14,413 bases of DNA. Source: an uncultured Peptococcaceae bacterium (lineage in GTDB: Bacteria > Bacillota > Dehalobacteriia > UBA7702). Location of the stretch: NCBI GenBank assembly GCA_937919295.1, contig CALFRX010000027.1, positions 1-14,413 of the forward strand. The letters are read 5' to 3'. Positions 1-5,933 of the stretch are shown piece by piece. The notes below the pieces were generated by a model. It had not been told where the DNA came from, ran no database searches, and saw only the letters and a list, made by a program, of their open reading frames with translations. Position 1 is the first letter of the stretch; every line of letters begins with the position of its first letter. Both the position numbers and the translations under genes were made by a program.

Positions 1-63
1 GATAGGAAATCAGAAGCCGATTTTTTTCATGATAGCGCGAAAGTCGTTTTGCGTAAGCATTTT

Positions 64-582
64 TCAAGGAACGATCACCCGCCAGGCCTCGATCAGTTTC
101 GGCAAGGTATAGGACGCGTTAGCGGGGCTGGTGGAGGGCAGGTAAACTGCTGTGATATCGGTCTGTTTTTTCAAATATTGATCATATAACGTTTGGGCTT
201 TTCTGCCGTTACAGAAAACCCTTTTGATTTTCGTTTTCTTTAACAGCGGCGCGATGTCGTTGACCGCAGGGTTTTGGATGGTGCTGTCGGCGGAATTTTC
301 GATTTCGCAGGCTGATAGAACATCCCATAAAGCGATATGATGCTTTCGTAAAAAGGCTTTTTTCTCTTCAATGTCTTTGTCTTTGTCTTTGCTGTCATTG
401 GGAGAAACGGGGCAAACGTCGTCAAAAACATAGGAGAGCACCAGCCAAAAGCGGTTTTTGGGGTGGCCGTAATAAAAGCGGTTTTCCCTCGATTTCACCG
501 AGGGGAAGGTTCCTAAAATCAAAATTTCCGCGTCCTGATCGAAAACGGGAGGGAAGGGATGGATTTTTCTTTTGCGTATCAT
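64..582 (-). CDS. Hypoxanthine/uracil-DNA glycosylase-like protein (UDG superfamily)
   Basis: Predicted 172-residue base-excision repair enzyme that would remove deaminated bases, probably hypoxanthine, from DNA. Residues 24-45 hold a GTFPS motif followed by a YYGHPKNRFW block, and LPSTSPAN lies at 148-155. I recognise these as the motif-1 and motif-2 regions of the hypoxanthine-DNA glycosylase (family 6, Mug-like) branch of the UDG superfamily. Asn43 is a candidate catalytic residue. A charged KDKDKD stretch at 65-70 is probably a surface loop. I chose the ATG at 582 because GAGGTG lies 4 nt upstream and a near-consensus promoter sits at 600-628. An in-frame ATG at 618 falls inside that promoter and has no ribosome site. 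The gene is divergent from the hydrolase at 685. The superfamily is secure; substrate preference is inferred. Confidence 0.85.
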   Translation of the reverse strand: MIRKRKIHPFPPVFDQDAEILILGTFPSVKSRENRFYYGHPKNRFWLVLSYVFDDVCPVSPNDSKDKDKDIEEKKAFLRKHHIALWDVLSACEIENSADSTIQNPAVNDIAPLLKKTKIKRVFCNGRKAQTLYDQYLKKQTDITAVYLPSTSPANASYTLPKLIEAWRVIVP

Positions 583-599
583 ATTGCACCTCGGGTTAT

Positions 600-628
600 A
601 TTTTAGATTCTCCGCCATCTTTTGTCAA
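600..628 (-). promoter_or_regulatory. Sigma-A-type promoter for the glycosylase gene
   Basis: On the minus strand, TTGACA (628-623) is followed by a 17-nt spacer and TAAAAT (605-600). The expected transcription start is near 593, leaving a leader of about a dozen bases that consists almost only of the GAGGTG ribosome site (592-587) before the ATG at 582. This position excludes the upstream in-frame ATG at 618. Confidence 0.8.
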
Positions 629-635
629 ATTATGC

Positions 636-664
636 TTGAAACCCTTTATCAGGTATCATATAAT
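636..664 (+). promoter_or_regulatory. Sigma-A-type promoter for the alpha/beta hydrolase gene
   Basis: TTGAAA (636-641), a 17-nt spacer and a perfect TATAAT (659-664) predict a start near 671. The leader would be about 14 nt and carry AGAGGTG (673-679) 5 nt before the ATG at 685. The -35 box is only 7 bp from the -35 box of the divergent promoter. Confidence 0.85.
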
Positions 665-684
665 AATGACGCAGAGGTGTTATT

Positions 685-1716
685 ATGATCAAAGAAGAAA
701 TTACGTTTCATAGCAGTGAAGAGGGAGAAACCATATTCGGCGAAATTTATTTACCTTACGGAGAAGTCAAGGGTATTGTTCAGTTTGCCCACGGCATGTG
801 CGATTACGGTAGCCGTTACGAGCATCTGTTCAAAGAGTTGACGGATCACGGTTACGTTGCGGCTTATGCCGATCATCTGGGCCACGGCCGTTCCGTGGCC
901 GACGTGGAGGATCTCGGCTATTTTTCCGCCCGGAACGGCTATAAAAAGATCGCCGCCGATTTCAATACGTTTTATGAGCTTCTTGATGAAAAGTTTCCCA
1001 ACGAGAAGCATTATATCATGGGACACAGTATGGGTTCTTTTGTTGTCCGCTACTTTATGGGTGAATACCGTCACGAAAATATGGCCGGGGCGATCCTGAT
1101 GGGTACCTGCGGATTTAATCCTCTGGCTGGTATCGGCGCCACCTTGGCAGCGATGATTGCCCTGATCAAAGGTGGTTATTACCGTTCTTCCTTTTTGGAA
1201 AACCTGGCCTTTGGCAAATATAACAAGCGCATAGAGGAACCCAAATCCTTCTGGGATTGGCTCAGTCGGGACGGGGCCGCCGTGGACGGCTTTGATACCG
1301 ACGAGTTGCGAAACCGCACCTTTACGGCAGCGGGCTTCAAGGATCTTTTTACTCTCGTCAATATCGTTAATTCCCGCTCTTTTATAGAAAATACTCCAAA
1401 AGAACTGCCGATTTTGATCTTATCCGGGGAAGAAGACCCCTTGGGTGAATACGGCAAGGGCATTCGCAAAATGGCAAGCATTTTCGAAGCGCTGAATTTT
1501 TCCGATGTGACGGTAAAACTTTTTCCCGAAGCCCGTCATGAGCTTTGTCACGAACTCAACTGTGATGAAGTTTTCGATACGCTCCTTTCATGGCTCAGTA
1601 AACACGTCAATACCGAGGTGTGCTTAACCTTCCCCGAAGAATTGGAAGATCCTTTTGAAGATGATTTTCCCGAAGATGATGAAATCGAGGTCGAAGAAGA
1701 AGCACAACGGCAATAA
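685..1716 (+). CDS. Alpha/beta hydrolase (monoacylglycerol lipase/lysophospholipase-like)
   Basis: A 343-residue serine hydrolase with the alpha/beta fold, likely acting on a lipid ester such as a lysophospholipid or monoacylglycerol. The oxyanion-hole HG is at 36-37, the nucleophile elbow GHSMG at 113-117 (Ser115), the probable acid is Asp251 in GEEDP, and the base is His285 in ARHE. A hydrophobic cap region lies around 135-175. No signal peptide is visible, so it is probably cytoplasmic or membrane-associated. After the catalytic domain (to about 310) there is an acidic tail with 15 Asp/Glu among residues 318-339, which is not part of the usual fold. The gene has its own promoter and is monocistronic, ending in tandem terminators, the first of which overlaps the stop codon. 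Fold and triad are well supported; the substrate is not known. Confidence 0.9.
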   Translation: MIKEEITFHSSEEGETIFGEIYLPYGEVKGIVQFAHGMCDYGSRYEHLFKELTDHGYVAAYADHLGHGRSVADVEDLGYFSARNGYKKIAADFNTFYELLDEKFPNEKHYIMGHSMGSFVVRYFMGEYRHENMAGAILMGTCGFNPLAGIGATLAAMIALIKGGYYRSSFLENLAFGKYNKRIEEPKSFWDWLSRDGAAVDGFDTDELRNRTFTAAGFKDLFTLVNIVNSRSFIENTPKELPILILSGEEDPLGEYGKGIRKMASIFEALNFSDVTVKLFPEARHELCHELNCDEVFDTLLSWLSKHVNTEVCLTFPEELEDPFEDDFPEDDEIEVEEEAQRQ

Positions 1717-1752
1717 ACAGAGGAGAAAAACTCTCCATTGCCGTCTTTTTTT
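1707..1752 (+). terminator. Intrinsic terminator overlapping the hydrolase stop codon
   Basis: ACGGCAAT (1707-1714) pairs perfectly with ATTGCCGT (1737-1744). Inside it GGAGA (1722-1726) pairs with TCTCC (1732-1736), leaving a 7-nt bulge on the left side. Seven T residues follow at 1746-1752. The left arm includes the first base of the TAA stop codon at 1714-1716. Confidence 0.75.
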
Positions 1753-1759
1753 AAAATGC

Positions 1760-1805
1760 TCCCCCCGCCGCAGGGATCTTTATACGGTGCGGCGGGGGGA
1801 TTTTT
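1760..1805 (+). terminator. Strong GC-rich intrinsic terminator
   Basis: A perfect 13-bp stem, TCCCCCCGCCGCA (1760-1772) with its complement at 1788-1800, encloses a 15-nt loop and is followed by TTTTT (1801-1805). It lies 7 bp after the first terminator's T-tract and acts as a backup stop for the hydrolase transcript. Confidence 0.9.
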
Positions 1806-1905
1806 CGCGCTATTTTTTGCTGACCGCGGTTTTCCCGGAGGCAAAGATTGAATAGGATATCCGTATCATCGGGAATCGACCAAAGATTTTTATCGACAAT
1901 CACTA

Positions 1906-2004
1906 CTCTTATAAAATTGAGTGTAAAATTATAACAGAAAAATGGCTAAATGCAATAGTTTTTCTGAAAAAAATAGTGTATAATGAAAAATAGTTTTATA
2001 AGAG
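1906..2004. repeat. Nested inverted repeats around the HD-gene promoter
   Basis: The outer arms CTCTTATAAAA (1906-1916) and TTTTATAAGAG (1994-2004) are perfect 11-bp complements 77 nt apart. The inner arms CAGAAAAA (1935-1942) and TTTTTCTG (1959-1966) are perfect 8-bp complements with a 16-nt loop. The inner right arm covers the expected -35 position and the outer right arm lies at the expected transcript start. This AT-rich stretch (from 1806) otherwise shows no convincing gene. Confidence 0.5.
1956..1984 (+). promoter_or_regulatory. Candidate promoter for the HD-hisHF-gatCAB gene train
   Basis: A perfect TATAAT is at 1979-1984. At 17-nt spacing the -35 position (1956-1961) reads TAGTTT, a poor match, so the promoter may be weak or activator-dependent. 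The predicted start is near 1991. It is the only good -10 between the terminators at 1707-1805 and the HD gene. Confidence 0.5.
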
Positions 2005-2148
2005 GGTGTAGCATTGGCAACAGTCAGCGAAAGAAAGCGGCGGCCAGCGCTATATGAAAGAACAGGGGATGGATCAGCAGCTGCCCAAGGGGTAGCTTGC
2101 CGAAAAAAGCATCGCCGCCGACAGAGTCATTTCATAGGAGGCGTTTTC
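1991..2148 (+). other. Long leader of the HD gene, possibly structured
   Basis: About 158 nt separate the predicted transcript start from the preferred TTG start at 2149. The segment is more GC-rich than the promoter region before it. A 7-bp complement, CGGCGGC and GCCGCCG, brackets an inner hairpin formed by GCTGCCC and GGGGTAGC. It also contains an in-frame TTG at 2014 behind GAGGGTG, which would add 45 very basic residues to the HD protein. I do not match the segment to a riboswitch class. Confidence 0.35.
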
Positions 2149-2712
2149 TTGAAGTTAAAAAAGATTGAACCGATTTGTACTTATACGAATATTACCATGT
2201 ATCCTTTGGCTCCCAGGGAAAGCGATTTTAGAATCGAGGATATCGCTCACGCCTTGTCCTTGATGACCCGGGCCAACGGACATTTTCGTTCTTTTTACAG
2301 CGTTGCCCAACATTGCATCAGCTGTTCCATAGAGGGGGAAAAAAGAGGTTATGCACATCGTCTGAATCTCGCCCTCCTGCTCCACGATGCTTCGGAAGCC
2401 TATCTTTCCGATCTGACGCGGCCCGTAAAGATCAGTTTGCATGATTACAGTGAAATTGAACGTCAACTGCAAAGTGTTTTGTTTCGCGCTCTGGGTGTGG
2501 GGGCACTGTCTGCGGAAGAAGAAAAATTGATTTCCGTTATTGATGACGATATGTTATACTATGAATTTGAGGGACTTCATATTAATGGCGGGTTCGACAG
2601 AGAATACCATCTGAAAGAGCGCTATTCCCTCGCGTTTTGCGATATGAAAGAGGTCGAAGAGACCTATCTTGAACGATATTACGATCTACAGAAGAAGGCA
2701 GGAGAACGGTAA
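2149..2712 (+). CDS. HD-domain phosphohydrolase (YfdR-like)
   Basis: A 187-residue HD-superfamily metal-dependent phosphohydrolase. His55 (SVAQH), His79-Asp80 (LLHDASEAY) and an Asp around 132-134 (IDDDML) form the H...HD...D metal-binding signature. The FYSVAQH and HDASEAY blocks resemble E. coli YfdR as I remember it; that branch is thought to act on nucleotides, which is family inference only. I chose the TTG at 2149 because AGGAGG (2136-2141) sits 7 nt before it and homology begins there. An alternative in-frame TTG at 2014 would add a basic extension with no family resemblance. The stop overlaps the hisH start by one base (TAATG), so the two are translationally coupled. It is the first gene of the long plus-strand train. 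Confidence 0.85.
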   Translation: MKLKKIEPICTYTNITMYPLAPRESDFRIEDIAHALSLMTRANGHFRSFYSVAQHCISCSIEGEKRGYAHRLNLALLLHDASEAYLSDLTRPVKISLHDYSEIERQLQSVLFRALGVGALSAEEEKLISVIDDDMLYYEFEGLHINGGFDREYHLKERYSLAFCDMKEVEETYLERYYDLQKKAGER

Positions 2713-3338
2713 TGATCGGTGTCATTGATTACAAAGCGGGCAATGCTCCCAGTGTTTACAACGCCCTGAAAAAAATCGGCGGTGATGTGCTGATGGTGAA
2801 GAGAGCAGCTGATCTTGAAAAAATCCACGGCGTGATTTTACCCGGGGTCGGCAGCGCCATGGCGACCATGGATTCTTTAAATGAGATGGGCATACGATCC
2901 CCCCTCGAGAAGAAAGTCAGATCAGGGAATATGCCGTTTCTCGGCATCTGCATCGGCATGCAGATTCTTTTTGAGCACAGCGCGGAAGGTGACGTCCCTG
3001 GTCTCGGCTGGCTCAAAGGTAACGTTACCCGGTTTGACAAAAACCGTGTGCGCGTTCCCCAAATGGGCTGGAACGAGGTACGCTTTTGCCGCAAGCATCC
3101 CCTTGTGGAGAATATGGGCCAAAGCGGCCATTTCTATTATGTGAACTCCTATCACGTGAACCCTGCCGATCAAGACGATATTTTGGCCGTCACCGATTAT
3201 GACGGTGATTTTTGCTGTATGGTTCAGCGTGATAACATCATGGCCGCTCAGTTCCACATCGAAAAGAGTGGACCTCTCGGCCTCAAACTATTGGCCAATT
3301 ACCTGCAATTAGTGGAAGGGGGTAAACCCTTATGCTGA
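2712..3338 (+). CDS. hisH: HisH-like glutamine amidotransferase (class I)
   Basis: A 208-residue glutaminase related to the HisH subunit of imidazole glycerol phosphate synthase, which releases ammonia from glutamine and passes it to HisF. The triad is visible: Cys80 in GICIGMQ, His182 and Glu184 in QFHIEKSG. The N-terminus reads DYKAGNAPSV where classical HisH has DYGMGN, the FVHSY block reads YVNSYH (His to Asn at 145), and FHPEKS is FHIEKS. It overlaps the HD gene by 1 nt and hisF by 7 nt, so these products are made together. No other histidine gene lies in the window. Glutaminase activity is likely; a role in histidine synthesis is uncertain because of the substitution in its partner. Confidence 0.85.
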   Translation: MIGVIDYKAGNAPSVYNALKKIGGDVLMVKRAADLEKIHGVILPGVGSAMATMDSLNEMGIRSPLEKKVRSGNMPFLGICIGMQILFEHSAEGDVPGLGWLKGNVTRFDKNRVRVPQMGWNEVRFCRKHPLVENMGQSGHFYYVNSYHVNPADQDDILAVTDYDGDFCCMVQRDNIMAAQFHIEKSGPLGLKLLANYLQLVEGGKPLC

Positions 3339-4126
3339 CGAAACGTCTTTTGGCCTGCTTTGATATGCGCAATGGGATGGTAACCAAGGCCCTCCAGTTT
3401 CAGGATAATTTTGATATCGGCTCAGCGGCGGAAATCGCCTGCAAAATCTATGAAGATCAGATCGATGAGATCATCTTTTACGATATTACCGCCAGCGCTG
3501 ATAAAAAGCCCATCGACCTGGCCACTGTGCGTACTGTGGCAAAACGGGTATTTGTGCCCTTTACCGTGGGCGGCGGCATCCGCAATTTAGACGATATGTA
3601 TCAGGTGTTGAAAGCGGGGGCGGAAAAGATCAGCGTCGATTCCATGGCGGTGAGGAATCCCGCTATCATCGAAGAGGGCGCGAAAGCCTTCGGTTCCCAG
3701 TGCATTGTCTTGAGTATGCAGGTGAAGCGCGTGGAAAAAACGGAGAGAATCAGGAGCGGTTATGAAATCGCCATTGACGGTGCCCGCACCTATACCGGTA
3801 TGGACGCGCTGGAATGGGCGAAACGCGGCGAAAGCCTCGGCGCCGGGGAACTCTGTGTCAACAGCATCGACTGCGACGGTACCCACAACGGTTACGACCT
3901 TGAGATCACCGGTCTCATCGCAGATGCTGTTTCCATTCCCGTCATCGCTTCCGGCGGTGCCGGCGAGCCGTCCCATATCGCCGACGCTTTTTTGCAAACG
4001 GGAGCCTCCGCCGCCATCATCAGCTCGATGCTCTATTCGCCGAAGCTGCCTCGGAATTATCCGGTGGCGGAAATCAAAAACTTTCTGCTAAAAGAAGGGA
4101 TTCCCGTAAGACCATATTTGAAATAA
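3332..4126 (+). CDS. hisF: HisF-like (beta/alpha)8 barrel, catalytic Asp130 replaced by Gln
   Basis: A 264-residue homologue of the HisF cyclase subunit of imidazole glycerol phosphate synthase, which normally uses ammonia and PRFAR to form IGP and AICAR. The start ATG overlaps the hisH stop, with a GGAAGGGGG ribosome site. Asp11 (CFDM), Lys19, the GGGI block (80-83), the second Asp of IDCDGT (182) and the ASGGAG phosphate loop (206-211) are present. The ammonia-gate residues Arg5, Glu46, Lys99 and Glu173 (equivalent to Thermotoga Glu167) are kept. The general acid/base Asp130 is Gln (codon CAG at 3719-3721, in SMQVKR, where the family has an AIDAKR-like block), and Asn103 is Asp. Classical cyclase activity is therefore doubtful. 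It may be a specialised paralogue, in the way WbuZ-type HisF proteins serve sugar amidation. Confidence 0.85.
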   Translation: MLTKRLLACFDMRNGMVTKALQFQDNFDIGSAAEIACKIYEDQIDEIIFYDITASADKKPIDLATVRTVAKRVFVPFTVGGGIRNLDDMYQVLKAGAEKISVDSMAVRNPAIIEEGAKAFGSQCIVLSMQVKRVEKTERIRSGYEIAIDGARTYTGMDALEWAKRGESLGAGELCVNSIDCDGTHNGYDLEITGLIADAVSIPVIASGGAGEPSHIADAFLQTGASAAIISSMLYSPKLPRNYPVAEIKNFLLKEGIPVRPYLK

Positions 4127-4146
4127 CTTAGGAAAGGACAACCATT

Positions 4147-4434
4147 ATGATCATTACTGACGAAATTATTGATTACGTTTCCTCCTTGGCCCGTCTCGAC
4201 CTCAGCGTTGAGGAAAAGACGAAGATCAAAGGAGAAATCGAGAAGATCATCGACTATATGGATGTGCTAAATACCTTAAATACCACCGGCGTAGAGCCCA
4301 TGAGTCACGTGCTCCCGGTGACCAATGTTTTTCGCGAAGACATCGTCGCCGCTTCCGTACCCCGTGAAGAGATCCTGGCCAATGCTCCCGAAGTCGATCA
4401 CGGAGCCTTTCGTGTGCCGAAGACAGTAGAGTAA
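4147..4434 (+). CDS. gatC: Asp/Glu-tRNA amidotransferase subunit C
   Basis: A 95-residue GatC, the small subunit that wraps around GatA and helps tether GatB in the GatCAB amidotransferase, which converts Glu-tRNA(Gln) and/or Asp-tRNA(Asn) to the amidated form. Family features are the N-terminal helix ending in SSLARLDLS, a long helix with IIDYMDVLNTL (about 33-43), the GVEPMSHVLP turn (49-58) and the C-terminal DHGAFRVPKTVE. Length is normal. AGGAAAGG precedes the ATG. It lies 20 nt after hisF and 16 nt before gatA, consistent with one transcript. The identification is firm. Confidence 0.95.
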   Translation: MIITDEIIDYVSSLARLDLSVEEKTKIKGEIEKIIDYMDVLNTLNTTGVEPMSHVLPVTNVFREDIVAASVPREEILANAPEVDHGAFRVPKTVE

Positions 4435-4450
4435 CGGAGGAAGCGCGCTC

Positions 4451-5932
4451 ATGAACATTGCATTTACGGAATTAACACCTATAAAAGCAGGGGAAATGGT
4501 CAGAAAAAGGGAGCTTAGCGTCGAGGAATTGACCAAAGCATACCTAAAGCGGAGCATCGCTTTGGACGGAGAAATCAACGCGTTTCTCCGCATTGAAGAA
4601 GAATACGCCTTAAAAAGTGCCGCTGCTGTACAAAAGCGAATCGACGCCAAAGAGGAACTCGGCCCTTTGGCCGGCGTACCTTTTGGCCTCAAAGATAATA
4701 TCTGCACCAAAGGACTGGAAACCACCTGTGCCTCCAGGATTTTGGGCGGTTTTGTGCCGCCTTATGAGGCTACCTTGATGGAAAAAATGAGCCGCGGCGG
4801 CGCGGTGCTCATCGGCAAGACAAATATGGACGAGTTTGCCATGGGCAGTACCACGGAAACTTCCTATTATAAAACCACCAAAAACCCGTGGAATTTAGAG
4901 CATGTACCCGGCGGCAGCAGCGGCGGCAGCGCCGCGGCGGTGGCGGCAAGAGAAGTCCCCTACGCCATCGGCTCCGATACCGGCGGCTCCATCCGTCAGC
5001 CTGCTGCCTATTGCGGCGTTACCGGCTTGAAACCCACTTACGGCGCCGTTTCCCGTTTCGGTCTCATCGCCTACGGTTCTTCCTTGGATCAGATCGGGCC
5101 CATTGCCCCCTCGGCCAAAGATTGCGCGGCGATCTTAGATATGATCAGTGGTTTCGACGAAAAAGATGCTACCTCGATGAAAACGCAGTTTAATGCCGTT
5201 GCCCAGCTCGAAGGCGGCGTGAAAGATATGGTGATCGGCATACCCAAATCTTATTTTGGCGAGGGCCTTAACGGAGAAGTCCGGGAAATCATCACCGCGG
5301 CGATCAAGGTACTGACCGATGCCGGCGCCAAAGTAGAGGAGTTCGACTTTTCCATCCTCGATTATGCCGTACCCGCCTATTATATCATCGCCTCGGCGGA
5401 AGCCAGCTCCAATCTTTCCCGTTTTGACGGCGTAAAATACGGCTTTCGCGCGGAAGACGCCGAAGGACTGCGGGATGTTTATCTGAAAACCCGCACCCAG
5501 GGTTTTGGCAGCGAGGTCAAAAAGCGTATCATGTTAGGGGCTTTTGCTTTGAGCAGCGGTTATTATGACGCCTACTACAACAAAGCTTTGCAGGTCAAGG
5601 CGCTGATCAAAAAAGCCTTCGACGACGCTTTTGCCAAATATGATATGATTTTAGGGCCTGTGGCGCCAACGACAGCGCCGAAAATCGGTGAAAGTTTGAA
5701 AGACCCCCTGGCCATGTATTTAAGCGATATTTATACCGTATCCGTGAACCTTGCGGGACTCCCCGGTATCGCGCTGCCCTGTGGTTTCGATCAAAAGGGT
5801 TTGCCTGTGGGAATGCAGCTGATCGCAAAGGCTTTTGACGATGAAAAGCTGCTCTGTGCCGCCCATTGCTATCAACAGCTGACCGATTTTCACCGGCAGT
5901 TCCCCGCCTTGGCTGGGAAAGGAGGCGTCTAA
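4451..5932 (+). CDS. gatA: Asp/Glu-tRNA amidotransferase subunit A (glutaminase)
   Basis: A 493-residue amidase-signature enzyme that hydrolyses glutamine in the GatCAB complex and sends ammonia through a tunnel to GatB. The Ser-cisSer-Lys triad is visible as Lys81 (GLKDN), Ser156 (in PGGSSGGS) and Ser180 (TGGSIRQPA). The Gly/Ser-rich amidase signature spans about 153-185. The C-terminal part has the usual NLAGLPGIALPCG and LPVGMQLIA blocks. Length is typical. CGGAGG lies upstream of the ATG. The stop is one base before the gatB start, and the gatB ribosome site lies inside the end of this gene, so the two are coupled. The identification is firm. Confidence 0.97.
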   Translation: MNIAFTELTPIKAGEMVRKRELSVEELTKAYLKRSIALDGEINAFLRIEEEYALKSAAAVQKRIDAKEELGPLAGVPFGLKDNICTKGLETTCASRILGGFVPPYEATLMEKMSRGGAVLIGKTNMDEFAMGSTTETSYYKTTKNPWNLEHVPGGSSGGSAAAVAAREVPYAIGSDTGGSIRQPAAYCGVTGLKPTYGAVSRFGLIAYGSSLDQIGPIAPSAKDCAAILDMISGFDEKDATSMKTQFNAVAQLEGGVKDMVIGIPKSYFGEGLNGEVREIITAAIKVLTDAGAKVEEFDFSILDYAVPAYYIIASAEASSNLSRFDGVKYGFRAEDAEGLRDVYLKTRTQGFGSEVKKRIMLGAFALSSGYYDAYYNKALQVKALIKKAFDDAFAKYDMILGPVAPTTAPKIGESLKDPLAMYLSDIYTVSVNLAGLPGIALPCGFDQKGLPVGMQLIAKAFDDEKLLCAAHCYQQLTDFHRQFPALAGKGGV

Positions 5933-5933
5933 G

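Noticed and set aside
10..60. A 16-codon minus-strand reading frame beginning 3 nt after the glycosylase stop.
   Set aside because: It ends after 16 codons, has no ribosome site and matches nothing I recognise; it is too short to call at a window edge.
583..618. Longer glycosylase start at the ATG at 618.
   Set aside because: It lies within the -35/-10 spacer of the gene's own promoter and has no ribosome site.
1848..1934. A 28-residue frame starting with TTG behind GGAGG, just after the tandem terminators.
   Set aside because: No promoter lies between the terminators and this start, the peptide has no recognisable feature, and it overlaps the inverted-repeat arm at 1906-1916.
2055..2096. 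A 13-codon plus-strand mini-frame in the HD-gene leader (MKEQGMDQQLPKG), considered as a leader peptide.
   Set aside because: No ribosome site precedes it and there is no run of regulatory codons; codon-level evidence is insufficient.
1991..2148. The leader as a known riboswitch (yybP-ykoY-like GGGG-GUAGC string considered).
   Set aside because: Only a short string resembles the core; the second conserved half and helix arrangement are not present.
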